Below are positions 46,801-58,373 of a stretch of DNA of 64,000 bases, in pieces (the first letter of the stretch is position 1; each line of letters starts with the position of its first letter). The DNA is from Ectocarpus siliculosus (lineage: Eukaryota; Sar; Phaeophyceae; Ectocarpales; Ectocarpaceae). The notes under the pieces are model-generated. The model saw only the letters and a program-made list of their open reading frames with translations. It ran no database searches and had not been told where the DNA came from. Made by a program: the position numbers and the translations under genes. The DNA lies in contig FN649727.1 of the NCBI GenBank assembly GCA_000310025.1, forward strand, positions 5,247,468-5,311,467, written 5' to 3'.

Positions 46801-49800
46801 TCCCAAACGAAAACGTCTACACGACGCCTGTCGGTCTCCCTCTCTGTTTGGCTATCTCTCGCGCACACACCAGAAACAACTTCGGGACAGCTTTGTTTCA
46901 GCTAGGCGAACACACCCTCGCGAAGTTGGAGCACCAGGCAGTCCTGGAGTTGCTGAAAGCCAGCGACGAGAGCATGCCTCAACAACGCGCCGAGAGCGGC
47001 GAAAACGATGTCTACGTGGACACTCTCGTTAATTTGCACAGGCGAGGAAGCATGAAAAGAGTCATGTAAAGCTTTGTTCTAAATAAAACATTTACATTAT
47101 TTCGGTGCGAAACGCATGAACAACCTTAATTGCAGAATCACCTCAACGCGACATGAAAGTGACACCAAAAAAACAAGAGAAACGACGTGCACCTTCCTAG
47201 TCAACGGCCTGGACAGTTCGTGGAAAGAGCACAGACATCAAGCACCTCGCTGTCAGTGGTTGAAACTGGACTGCTATCCCTACTCTTTCTTCTCGTGTTG
47301 GTGACGCGCAGGGCGCGGAAGGCGTCGTGCGACTGGCGCGACTGGGAGAGAGATGTTTTCGACCTCAAGTATCAGGTGCGATACTGCTGTCTGCCGCAAG
47401 CCGAACCTTGAGGTCTTCGTTAGGTCATTGGCAGTAGGCCAGACGAGACTGCCGGCACCATTGGTAATGAAATGTGCAAGAAGAGAGCAGCTACCAGTGG
47501 AGAAAAGTGCAACACGTGTAATCTCCAATTCTAGCTAGGCCTTAGTTCCGCGTGTGTCTGCGGGCACGTGAAGCACCCCACACCTGCTCTGCACCATCAC
47601 GCAACCTACACCTTCCTCTCCCGAAACCCTCCCCCTCGTCGGATACGCTGGCGTCCACGAAAGAACAGGTGGACGTGAAGCAACTAGCGTTCGGACGCCC
47701 GCCATCCCTCCTCCCGTTCGACACTCTTCTCCTGCCCCATCCCGTGACCCCGGCCTGGCGCCGCCGGCTTGCCGAGGCCCACTCGGCGAGATACGTTGAG
47801 GCTTCGACCGCGCTGGTCGGATCGCGATCGCACGAAGCCTTCCTCGGCGAAAACCGCACGAGAGACGCAGCACGTCCAGAGGGATCAGATCGTCGGACGG
47901 ACATGCAAGAGGGAATAGGCGTTGAATACGATGGTAGGGGCGAAGTGACAGGGACTACGGCCGGTGCACGTATACATGGTACGACTCGTACTGATGAAGG
48001 CCGCGCGCGTCTGAAGATAGGATTTATCGGGCATGACTTCGACGAGCATCCTACCGCGCACATGATCGAGGGCGTGTTTGTCTGGCAGAAGAGGTTGTCG
48101 GGGACCAGGCAGCATGGAACTGGGGCCGCAGATCATCTCACGTCCGGGGCACCGCAGAAGAACGATTGGACGGCGTCTATGGTAGAAACAAATTGTTGCA
48201 GGTGAGATGGCGTCGTTGTCGCGCTGGCTTGGACAGGACCTCATCTGGCGGGTGATGTATCATCAATCACAAACTCTGGACAAAGAAACTGTGCGCACTC
48301 AAGTAGTTTTACGTTACGCCTTACCCTTTTCGACATGCCCCCCCCCCACCCCCGTCTCTGGGACCAAGATACTCGGTTTACAGCTATGGCGGGGGGGGGC
48401 AAAATGCCAAGAGGACCAGCCGAGGCGATGGTGGGAACTCCACGTTCTCGCGGGCGCGGGAATCCATCCGTTCGTGTGCCTCCTCTTTTGTAGACCTCTA
48501 CGCGGACGGCCACAGGGAGAGCGTCGAGCGGATCCGAGCGGACGGCGTCGATATCCTCGTGGACTTGCAGGGGCACACCTTGGGAGGCAGGGGTCAAATC
48601 ACGGCCGCTCGACCGGCATTGGTTCAGGTAGGGCATGCGGTGGCTGTGACGCGGAGATAGCAGAAGGAGCACACTACTCCGCCATAGCCAGGTGTTGGCA
48701 GAGACAATATGGTGGTACTCCGAGGTTCAATCATTGTTGTAGGTTTTCAGCGTCGGTTCATCGCGTCACCAACCTCGTTGTCACGACTTAACAGGTGAAC
48801 TACTTGGTGTTCCCCGGAACCAGCGGAGCTCCGTACATCGACTATCTTCTCGGGGATCGACACGTGAGTGGCAGTTTGACGGGAAGCGCTGTGCAGGGCC
48901 TAGTACGGGTTTCAATATTAAGGTACTCCATGAGAGCAACAGCGGCTTGAGTGTGCCCAACCAGATCGCACCGCCGTTTGGCACAGACGAGGATTTAAGT
49001 TAGGACAACATAGGAAGATCACATCCTGGTATATAGACATGTTTTGAGGGGCACGCACAAACGGGGTAACATCCCTGGCGCGCAGTCCATTGCATGTAGT
49101 CATCATGGCGTAAAAATTGACCCGCTTGTTGGCTGCGGCCGGGGTCAATCTCACAGACTGCTCCCCACACCCCGCAGGTCACGCCACCGGAGCATGCCCG
49201 AGACTTTTCTGAAAGTTTGGTCCTTCTCCCAAGAACGTACCAAGCAAACCTGTACGAAGGCCTCGCGCCAACTAGCTCGAGTTCAGGCCGAAAACACGAC
49301 AGGGCTGTGCTTCGGTGAGGAAAGGGGGAAATGAACTGATGTGGATGGGGAGATGATGGAGGACGCGACGGGCCAGCCACCATGTCCTGGTTTTCTATCG
49401 GCCGTGCTTGGCGCAGTCACGCATTCAGAAAACATCGTAGGCCGAGCCCAGCACGACTGATCGGACTAATGCCAGGGATTCCAAGGATTTGTCATCGTTT
49501 CGTTCATCACCGCCGAGGAATACTGACCAGCTGGTCGTGCCCCATTGACGAGAAACGTATTCTATGAAGCCTAAAAAATATGAACTTTGACCAATCTCGT
49601 CCATAGCCAATAATCTACGAGCACGCACAGGGCAGCCCGACACCATCCGCTTGGTTTCTCAACATCCTCTCTCAGTAGCGGCCGTCGCTAACTCTTGTTC
49701 CGCGCGCGACAAACAGGCGCGGGCAAGGTCTACCGGGTGACCTCTCCAGAGCGGTGTTCGCGAATTTCAACAAGGTGGACAAGCTGGATCCGGAATCGTT

Positions 49801-51205
49801 CTCTCTGTGGATGCAGATCCTGAGAAGGGTGCCGGGTAGTGTGCTTTGGCTGCTGGAAGCCAGTGCGGTGGACTCGGAGGTAGGGAAAAGACCTTGCCGT
49901 TGTGTCTTGTGTTGGGAGCTACCAAGCTAGGTAGACCGGAGGGGCGAGGGACCCAGCTTGTTCAGCGGGTTGCTTTTGTTTGCTGATTTTGCATTGGACG
50001 TTTAGGCAGAGGGATCTTTCCCGGGAATGGTCGAGCAAGTGAATATGTCGTGGACGGTATGTTCGGGTGAAATCTTGACCCGCAGTGGTTTGTTGATCTT
50101 GAACGGTACATAGCCATTAAAGATGAAGTGTGTGCACGCCCTGTTATGTCGGTCGCGAGTGCTACGGGACAAGTCTTACTACTCTACACCCCATCGATCG
50201 TGAAGAACTGCCAGCTGGTAGATGTCGCACACTGCCCCGCTCATCAGTACGAAGAAAAGACGAAAGAAAACTCACGACCGTCATCACCCTTCCCTACTCT
50301 TCGTCTAACCACAACTTGTGCGCAAATCGCAATGTTTTCATGGCCGATAAACAGAGAGCAGCCATACGCACCCGTCTACGGCAAGAAGCGGAGAGTCAAG
50401 GTGTTGACGGAGGCCGCATAGTGTGGGCCAAATGGGTGTCAAAATCAGAGCATCTATCGCGGCATGCCTTGGCCGACCTGTTTCTGGACACCTTGACGTA
50501 CGGCGCACACTCGACGGCAACGGACGCTCTGGCAGGGGGGCTGCCACTTTTAACCCTTGCTGGTGCGATACCGTTGTTGTGGTATGATTGCTTTGTGGTA
50601 GGCGGGAGTACTGGTGTGTACTAGTTGTGCCTCGAGTGGAAGTATATGGCATTCGCTTTCCTTCCCCCTCCCCCCGCGCCGTTTGACGTCACAATAAATC
50701 TGAACGAATACATGCATCATTTATTTCGATGTCTTCGTCCCGCCATTTAGGGGCATCCTTCGCATCCAGAGTAGGGATCTCCCTGCTGCGCAACGCTGGC
50801 CCCTCGCAAAGCGCCCTGCTGGTGGCCGGTCAGCGAGAGTTCGAGGATTTGGCCGTCGATCTTGTCTGTACTACACGCGGCCGGAAAGTTCTTCATAGTT
50901 TACGAGCATCACTTAGTTGGCGGTACAAGACAGATTTTCGTCGCTCCCGGCTCGGTGAAACGGAAAAGGGGGCAGGGGGAGACAAAGAAAGGGCAGGAGC
51001 TGGAGGAGCAGAGCCTCCGCTTCCGATTTTCGACACAGAAGCTATCACCAAGGACTTGAATCGGGCGTTCATGCTCATGTCCGATACGCACGACGTATGG
51101 AAGGTTCGCGGGCGACGAGAGAGGTGGCCGGGAGGCACACGTTTGCCTCATATCGTTTTGACTGGGAAAAGCCTCAATGGTGGTGGCAGGCATTCAGAGT
51201 TTTAG
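40816..51205 (+). CDS. OGT: O-linked N-acetylglucosamine/fucose transferase, GT41 (TPR + catalytic domain)
   Basis: Thirteen exons join without a phase error: 40816-41137, 41946-42352, 42684-42827, 46348-46478, 46874-47065, 47312-47375, 47669-48201, 48384-48627, 48795-48863, 49178-49314, 49717-49879, 50355-50562 and 50751-51205 (stop TAG), 1022 residues. TPR-like helices occupy about residues 50-350 (ALNNLGLHLHAG, AEISYNLGVSLQALG, AAMNLAALFHRYGD, NNFGTALFQLG). The GT41 domain follows: FIGHDFDEHPTAHM (equivalent of human OGT His498 present), DGVDILVDLQGHT (Asp where human OGT has His558, as in SPINDLY-type enzymes), PGTSGAPYIDY, WVSKSEHLSR (Lys842 equivalent) and LFLDTLTYGAHSTATDAL. The start is the ATG at 40816. 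A second ATG at 40858 begins a hydrophobic, signal-like segment (MGRLLAALLLDRTTTASFVS), unusual for this nucleocytoplasmic family. Whether it transfers GlcNAc or fucose cannot be decided. Confidence 0.93.
41282..41498. mobile_element. MITE with ~23-bp terminal inverted repeats, copy 1
   Basis: Left end GCAGGCGACACAAGATACAA, right end inverted (TTGTCTTGTGTCACCTAC). The subterminal 'agctcgatt' is also inverted at the other side (tcgagctt). About 217 bp, no coding capacity, in OGT intron 1. Related to 63111-63325 and to the partial copy at 53883-54010. Confidence 0.75.
43010..46025. repeat. ~3 kb imperfect palindrome filling OGT intron 3
   Basis: The left and right halves of this intronic segment are diverged inverted copies. 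One 26-bp stretch is exactly complementary (43097-43122 against 45929-45954; core GGGACAGCCAGCCGTCGTGA). The centre is tight at about 44453: 'gacgcggcgtggc' near 44336 pairs with its inverse at 44558-44570. Intermediate anchors pair around 43336/45555, 43530/45360 and 43680/45235. The right arm is about 150 bp longer in its outer part. Because of the dyad, both strands carry similar open frames near the centre, for example plus from 44343 and minus from 44564. In the right arm, minus strand, a frame at 45382-45642 has paired cysteines (ECPTCSARKTDTGQKC and CGDCQ) like a zinc ribbon. No known transposase was recognised. It is old and broken. Confidence 0.8.
46529..46606. repeat. 25-bp minisatellite, three units
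   Basis: Three almost identical tandem units (CAAGCTGGTTGCTAGGAGAC followed by cgccg) in OGT intron 4, right after the TPR exon 46348-46478. Confidence 0.85.
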
Positions 51206-52002
51206 AGGGGGCTCCAAATGAAAGAGACGCTTTGTAGATAGCCTTGAGTGAATCGTAGTTCCCCGGCCCCACTACTGCAGCGTTGTCTCTATTGTCCCAT
51301 TGATGATGACCACATACGACCCTCACGATAAGTATAATAGTCTATGCGTTTTTTACACGTACGTGTGGTGCCGGCGATTGCCCTATTTCTTGGTCTTACT
51401 TCAAATTATAAGTCTATTGTACACAATCCGAGTTTCTTGTGAGGAGGGTGTTTCTTATGAGCGGATCGGCATTGTGTACTGTAGACTGCTGTGTACAGAG
51501 TTACACGATGAAACGCAGGGTAGAATGTGTGTGCGCGGAAGTCCAGGCGGTCGGATCTCAACTCAAGTAACCTCAGTTCGGAAAAGATCATCATGAATCG
51601 TACTCGTCGTCTACGGTATATAACAAGTTGTGTACCAAGTGTCGCCCCACTACTTGTTATCGTCGTACGTTTCTACTGCGCGTGACGAAAAATGAAAGCC
51701 TGTGTGTACGTCCCCTTGGTAGAGCCTGGCGAAGAACATGCGAAAGGTGCAGGAGGACCCGCACACAGGAGGATCCTACCATAGCTGGGGGAGAATATTT
51801 TTTTGTCATTGATTCACGGAGCCCCTGGCTCTGCACCGAGTGCTTGTGCTGGTGAACAGGCACTGAGCACTACACTGTAGTGCCAGATGGAGGCCTCGCT
51901 GGCCTAGGAGGATACTTGCTAGGTCTGGGAGCTAGGAGAGAGGAAGTTGTCTACACTTCGTGTGTCCATCGCGCGCGCCACCGAGGCCAAAAGGCATACC
52001 CA
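51206..52002. other. Intergenic between OGT and the DegP gene
   Basis: About 800 bp between two plus-strand genes. It should contain the OGT 3' end and the protease promoter. No domain, repeat or clear promoter element was recognised. Confidence 0.3.
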
Positions 52003-55000
52003 ATGGGTTACGGCAGCGTGATCGCGGCGGTACTCCTGTGTTGCGGGTTGGTGCCGGTCCATCGCGCAGCAGCGTTCATGTTGCCAAGCGGTGGCGCGCG
52101 TCTTGTCCAGAGCTACGGCAGGAGAAGCAGCGGTAGCAGAAGCTCAGCAACCCGCCACGTACTCGGAACCTACGCCGGCACGCGAACTTCTTTGAAGCCC
52201 TTCCGAACTGCAAAAGCAGCGGCGGGTTGCACGTGGGAGATGGGGCAACCCTCCTCAGTAGGACCGTTGTCGGCTGTGTCGGAGAGGAACGGCAACAACA
52301 ACGGAGAAGCACCATCAGATAGCGGCAGTAGCAGTAGCAGCAGCGGCAAATCGCAGCCGAAACCGGTCGTTTATGCCCAAGAGGTACTCGACAGGGCGTG
52401 GCGGTCGAAGAGGAGAATAGCGGCCCAGGCGAAGGCTAAGCCGCTGAGGCAGAGGTTCATGAACGCCTTCGGCGGCAGGTCGGCCGTCTTCGTGGATGAC
52501 CGAGAGTTCATGGAAGAGACCCTAGACAACGTGCTGAGGGTGAGAGGAGAGGGACCGGTGTCCGAAGTATGAGAACAGCAGTCATTATTCAAAAGCGGGC
52601 AGCGATGTCGTACTATGTGCAGTTACAAGGAACCTGCTATTTGTTACATGGTTGTCAGCTTATTCTCGTTTCGACATACGCAGCCGTAGGTGCGGCATGT
52701 TAGCCCAGTTTACATCCTCGAAGTACTCTACAAGTGATCCGCAGTGGTCTGATGAGCCAACAACAGCAGTGTCGTGTCATCTATTGTAGGGTTACAGAAG
52801 CAAGATGAAAAATAAAAGCAGGCAGCAGGACTAGCCTAGAGCTGCCTGCCATCTGCCAGTTGTGACGTGTCGAAAGCTCGCACAGCTCGCACGTGTCGAA
52901 AGCTCGAACAGCTCACACGGCTGGCGTGTTTTGACTCGAAGCGTCCAGCGAAACTCAAACGAACCATAAAGAAAAACTTTCAAATCTGTGTAATACAAGT
53001 GTTACTACTCCGTATTAATAGTACACCCCAAACGCATATAGTTGGAAGGCCATTTAGCGGTGAATGCATGTTTACACTGCCCTACTTTTTGAGGAAGGAA
53101 CTGACTTCTGTCGGACAGAGAAAGGCGCAGTCAAGAGTCGATACACTGCGGCTTGAGTCAGCTTGGGTAGTGGATAAAGCGAGAATGGGGGTCACCTGCG
53201 GCGGGTACCTGCTGCATTGGCGGTTTCTCCAGCTGGTTGTGTCTAGTTTTCTGTTTCTTTGTAGACCTCTTCTGTTCTGCCTTGCTCCATACGCAGGTCG
53301 GAAGGCGCTCCCCACCCTTGTGGCGACGGGTATTCGACCACGGGAAGGCTTGGCAGCTGCTGTCGGAGCCACACTCGAGATTCGTGTTCGCCTCCACGTG
53401 TTATCTACGACACAACTTGCTTCCAGTCGGGGGTTGTGCGATGCATCTATTGCACGCCAACATCCTACGTCGTGGTTGATGTCGAACCCCTCGCCATTTT
53501 GTCGCCCTTCCTCACCCCCGCGCCTTTTCCTCCGCGCGCCTACTCCTCTGTTTGTCTCACCATCTATCGCCTTGGCGCCGCAGATCTACTGCACGCACAA
53601 CATGCCCAACTGGTCCCTCCCGTGGCAGAGGCTGAAGCAGGAGCAGTCCACCAGCACGGGGTTTGTCATCGATGGGCGACGCATCATTACCAACGCCCAC
53701 GCCGTGGAGTACTCGACAATGATACAGGCAAGCACGTGGTATTGGTGGACACGTGCCATGTGTCCACGGTCGCCAACAACGTGTCCTAAATGGGTGTTTC
53801 GTGTGACACTGCTCTGTGAACGTGTCTACTGTTGTTATTGTGTCTGCTTCTCGAGGCGGTGGACGACGCTACAGTACATACTCGTAGGTGGCATGACACA
53901 AGATACCACACGCCCTCGACCGATTGTCGAAGCTCGATTGCTCCACAGCAGAAAGAGCAGCGGCACCGAAAATGCCGTGTCTTTCCCGACGCTCTACTGC
54001 TGTCTTGTTCTCAACGCACCGCTGTACCGCTGCTTGTTCGCTTCGTTGTCGGTCGACCGAGTGAAGGTCCGGAGGAGAGGCTGCGACCGAAAGTTTCAGG
54101 CGAGCCGCTATGCCGTGGGCGAGGAGTGCGACCTCGCTATCCTTACGGTAGAGGACGAGGAGTTCTGGGAGGGGGCGGCACCCCTGGCCTTCGGCGAGCT
54201 GCCGGAGCTGACGGACGACGTCAGTGTGATAGGGTGGGTTCGTGCGTTGTCTTTTGTTTTCGAGCCGTTCTTCTAATGTATCGGCGACGCGAACGTGTTG
54301 CCCCCCCCAGCTCCGCCATCACCAACACTAAGAAAACGTGAGATGCCTCACCTACATACCATTTGGGCGTTTGTGTGTCCATCCTCCACCGTCCCCTCTT
54401 GCCCTTTGTATTTTGACACTTACTGCCCCCGCCCCCTGCCACGGGTGATAATGGCGAAAAAACAAAAACACCAATAACGACAACGACGACAGCTATCCGG
54501 TTGGAGGAGAGTGCATCTCCATCACAGCTGGGGTGGTGAGCCGTGTGGAGATGACGGTCTACGCCCAGGCGGAGAAGGAGCTGTTGTCGATCCAGATCGA
54601 CGCAGCGATTAACCCAGGGAACAGCGGGGGGCCCGTGGTGAACGACGACGGAGAGGTGGTGGGGGTGGCGTTTCAGAGCCTGGACGGCAGCGACGTTGAG
54701 AACATCGGGTGAGTGCGATTTCTTAATTAGCATCGACCGCGCGAACCGGCAGACCAATGAAAAAATGCTGGTCTTGTAGCCGGAGAAACGCGAACACTGC
54801 AGCATGTCTGTTTGTTTTTTTTGCTGTTCCATGTGCTGCGTCGACGTGGTTTGTGTTCAGCTTAATCTTGGCCGTTGCGTTTCGTTTTTGTTTTTGTCTG
54901 GCTTAGCGTTGCCTGCGGGCGGGGTTGTGCGTTTGTTTTCGGCTCCAGCGAGGATTTGTCGTTGTTGCCGCTCGCTACTGCTGATGTTGTGGTCGTGTAC

Positions 55001-57554
55001 TGTACGCATTTTCCCTGTCGCAAAGGGGAAATTGGTGTCGCGGTCTGGAGAAACGCGACAGATTGTGCGTAGCGTGTGACTACTGTACTTGGACCAAATG
55101 TAGTGCATGCCGGTGCCACTTGCTCCCTAACGCTGCTCCGCCGCCGCCGCCGCCGCCGCCGCTGGCTTTCTCGCTGCCCGGCAGGTACGTGGTTCCGGTC
55201 AACGTCCTGGAGCATTTTCTTGAGGACGTCCGCCGTCACGACGGCAAGTACCTCGGCTTCCCGCGCCTGGGCATCACTCACCAGCACCTAGAGAGCCCGG
55301 CCCTTAGGGGAAGCCTGAGGATGTCTCCACAGCAGACGGGTGTCATGATCACAGGCGTGCAGGTGAGGAAATGAGTCACACAGCGTGGGTGCAGCGGTCA
55401 CACGCACGTATTCCTACATACATACCTCGCGTTTTTTGCTCGTGTCCACGCCCGGAGTGTCGTTTTTCGTCAGGCCGCGGGTGTGTGTGTGTGTGACGAA
55501 CCGTGAGCCCGCGTGGCTGAATTGTAGGCCCTCGCTTTACCCCGGAACAACGCGTTTACTGTTGGACATGACGGGTTCTACGACGACTCGTCGGTGACCG
55601 TATACGTGCAAAATGTTTTGCTTTCAGAATTAGGTCGAAGCTTACGGTGCTTTGTACCCCCCCCTACCCACCCCCCATGTTGCAGCCCACATGTCCGGCG
55701 GTGAATGTTCTTCGCAAGGGTGACGTGATCATGAAAGTGGACGGTATCAGGGTCGCGAACGACGGGAGCATCCCCTTCCGCGCCGGGGAGAGGGTGGCGT
55801 TGAAGTACTACATGTCTCAGCTGTTCCCTGAAGACAAGGTGGGCAACAGCTGCTGGAGCTCTTGCGAAAGACTGGGGAATACTGCTGCTGCTGCAGCGCA
55901 GTTAGGAGATGGAAGTATGTCGGCATCGCAGGGCATACGTGGTGCACCCTGTCTAGGGGAGGGCGTTTATTGTTTCGTTTGATTCCCCCGCGTTCGAAAG
56001 ACTTGAGATTAATCGATCGCTACCCGCCCCGTCCCCGCCCCGTCACGACCGTCACCACCCGTCCGTTTCTCACGGTGGTCGACATGAACTCATCTGCTGT
56101 CTGGATGGAGCAGACAGAGGTGGAGCTGTTGAGAGACGACAGCGTGATGTCTGTGACGGTCCCGCTGTACGTGTCGGACTTCTTGTGCCCCGTGCACTTC
56201 GGCGGGCGGGCGCCGAGCTACTTCGTCCTCGGGGGGCTGGTATTCACCGTCATGAGCGCGCCGTACCTCGAGGTAAGACCGGCGTTTTGCTTTCTCCCGT
56301 TTTTCGTGTTGCGTCCAGAGAGGAGCTTGTGTTCTTCTACAGCGATGGTCGCTCGTTTTGCGGTGCAGCCAATCAGGCTGCTTTTGGCGGTAAACGGGTC
56401 TCGATTCGTCTCGAGTTTGTGTATGTTGCTTGGTTTGATGGCCTTTGTTTTGGGTGACATGTGATCGTCGTGCCTCTCTTACATACTTGCTGCTTGTTTG
56501 TCTTCCCCCTTTGTCTTGGAACCTTCTTGTATCTCTTTTCTTTCATCTCGCTAGCACGAAATTGAGGAAGGCGCGGGTGGTCTAGCGCACTTGCTCTCAA
56601 CAGCGGAGCATGGCGTGAGGGCTAGCAACGACGAGGATATTGTCATCCTTACCCAGGTGAGGCAAAAACATGTGTACATACCAGGGTAGATGCGTGACTG
56701 GGTGGGGAAGGGACATCTACATGCTCGCGTGATTATGTTCAATGACACATGTACGAAGCGTGGTTCCAAACATGCAGCGCGCGCTTTCGGGACAATGCAC
56801 AGAACAAACAAGGCTCACGACGGACACACCCTTCCCGACCCCTCCCCCCCAGGTTTTGGCGCACGAAGTGAACGTTGGGTACGAGGGCTTCTCCAACATG
56901 CAGCTCTTGTCGTTCAACGGGGAGCGCGTCAAGAGCCTCAAGCACCTCGTCCGCCTCGCCGACGCGAACCGGCAGGAGTTTCTCCGCTTCGAACTCTTCC
57001 GGGACAGGCTCATAGTCCTCGAGGCCGCGGGCGTGCCCGACGCGACCACCCAGATCTGTAAGGACAACTCCATCCCCTCCCCGCGCTCGTCGGACTTAGT
57101 CTTTGACGCCGCCAACTCTCGGACGACGGCCTCGGCGGTGGCTGGAGACGAGATGGTGGTTCCACCGGCTTCGAGGGAGGAGGAGGAGGAGGAGGTAGAA
57201 GACCCGCAGCGCCAGCCGCATTCGGCCGGCGTCAACGGAGGCAAGCCGCCGCGCCAGCCTTCGATCCCCGGCACGGTGGTGCCGGTCCGGCGAAAGCCGG
57301 GCGGGCGCGCAGGGGAGGGTGGAACGGCGGCGCGGAGGGCAGAGCCGAGGAGGGGCGCGGGAAAGGAGAGGGGAGCGAGGCTGAGGTCAGCGGTGGCGGC
57401 GGCCGGGGCTAGCGCAGTGGCCTTGGGCGGTTTGAGAATTGAAGGTCGGGATTTTTTACCGCGTTTGCGAACAGGCGCAAAGCGAAGAAGCAGGGGTGGC
57501 GGTGGCGAGAGTGGCGAGCGGAAACAAAGGACGATAAGTTGGCGGGGAGGGTAG
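52003..57554 (+). CDS. DEG: Plastid-targeted DegP/HtrA serine protease, DEG9-like
   Basis: Nine exons: 52003-52566, 53584-53727, 54061-54233, 54493-54708, 55185-55362, 55686-55838, 56114-56272, 56555-56656 and 56853-57554 (stop TAG), 796 residues. The N-terminus ([20 protein letters not shown], then RAAAF|M) is a signal peptide with the AxAF motif of heterokont plastid proteins, then a Ser-rich linker. The trypsin-like domain has the full catalytic triad: His in TNAHAVE, Asp in [12 protein letters not shown], Ser in [10 protein letters not shown]. Two PDZ modules follow ([39 protein letters not shown]). The best match is the plant DEG9/DEG2 group ([31 protein letters not shown]). The family degrades or refolds damaged proteins as an oligomer. 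The last exon adds a basic, Arg/Gly-rich tail of about 130 residues. The second intron has a GC donor (AG|gcaagc), and its acceptor appears one base short of restoring phase. Confidence 0.92.
52866..52925. repeat. Short tandem duplication (~30 bp)
   Basis: CGTGTCGAAAGCTCGCACAG and a near copy ('cgtgtcgaaagctcgaacag') follow each other in the first intron of the protease gene. Confidence 0.6.
53883..54010. mobile_element. MITE, copy 2 (left part only)
   Basis: The left end (GTAGGTGGCATGACACAAGA then taccacac) and the following 'agctcgattgctccacagca' and 'caccgaaaatg' match the copy at 41282-41498. The right inverted end is missing. It lies in the second intron of the protease gene, the same intron whose acceptor looks damaged. 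Confidence 0.65.
54725..54766 (-). repeat. tRNA-like dispersed repeat of the second family, copy 2
   Basis: Matches 4148-4189 over about 40 bp (TTAGCATCGACCGCGCGAAC on the plus strand). Located in the intron after the protease exon carrying the catalytic Ser. Confidence 0.45.
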
Positions 57555-58373
57555 GTAGAACGGAGAAGAGTTCAGCGTTTTGTTTCGGGGTTGCGGCAAG
57601 CCGCGTGCGCGGGTCACTGGTACGCACTGCGTGGTATGCCCTGAGAGGGGTGTGTGCGTGTGACGGCGGCCTCTCGTTTGGTGTCCTTGCTTGGAGTGCG
57701 GGACAACCTTCGTTGCGTTTGAAAATGGCTTCTGGGTGAGGAGCTACATTTTTGAAGGTCTACTGTAGTACCTTCAACGCTGACGGTTGCGGGGGCACTT
57801 TTCTTTGATGATACGATATGGAGACTGGTGTTTGCGCGGTTGTCGTGGAAACCGCCCAACCTTTGGTGCGAACATTGAGGGCCACTAATAGTGCTGGTAT
57901 CGGTTGCTTAAATACGCGCCCTTGAGAGTAAGATGGGCGTGCTGCCACTGTGATGTTTCCTCTTGTCTCTGCTTCGTCGGTGACAAGAGATACGTCGTCA
58001 GGGTGCTTTGCTCCGGCTTGGAGCGGGCAATATATCAGTCAAGGCTTCATTTCACGCGATTGTAGTGTGGTATGATTTAACACTTGCGAAGCTGCAAAGG
58101 TGAAAGAGCTCCAGTGAGACAACTCGCATATTCTCCGTGAAGATCTCGGGCTGAATTCACCCTTTCCGGAACCCAATTTTTGACGATGTGAAAGTCGAAA
58201 ATATGTCACATGTTGCCAGACGAAAAAGAGGGGTTGCAACGCATCTCCAGATTTCAGGTGGATCGCAGCTCGTCAGTCCGACTCCGGAGTTGAGTGTTGT
58301 ATGTAGCCATCGTGCATTTTGGCGCTGAGTTTCAGGAGGAAACTGACTGGGAGCGGCAAACACTCGTTGGCCT
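57555..58373. other. Intergenic, tail-to-tail
   Basis: Between the convergent stop codons of the DegP gene (plus) and the TTLL gene (minus). No protein-like frame or repeat was found. Confidence 0.35.

Noticed and set aside
52867-54276. Separate 469-codon gene
   Set aside because: It is made of protease introns and exons in one frame. The family alignment shows the exons belong to the DegP gene.
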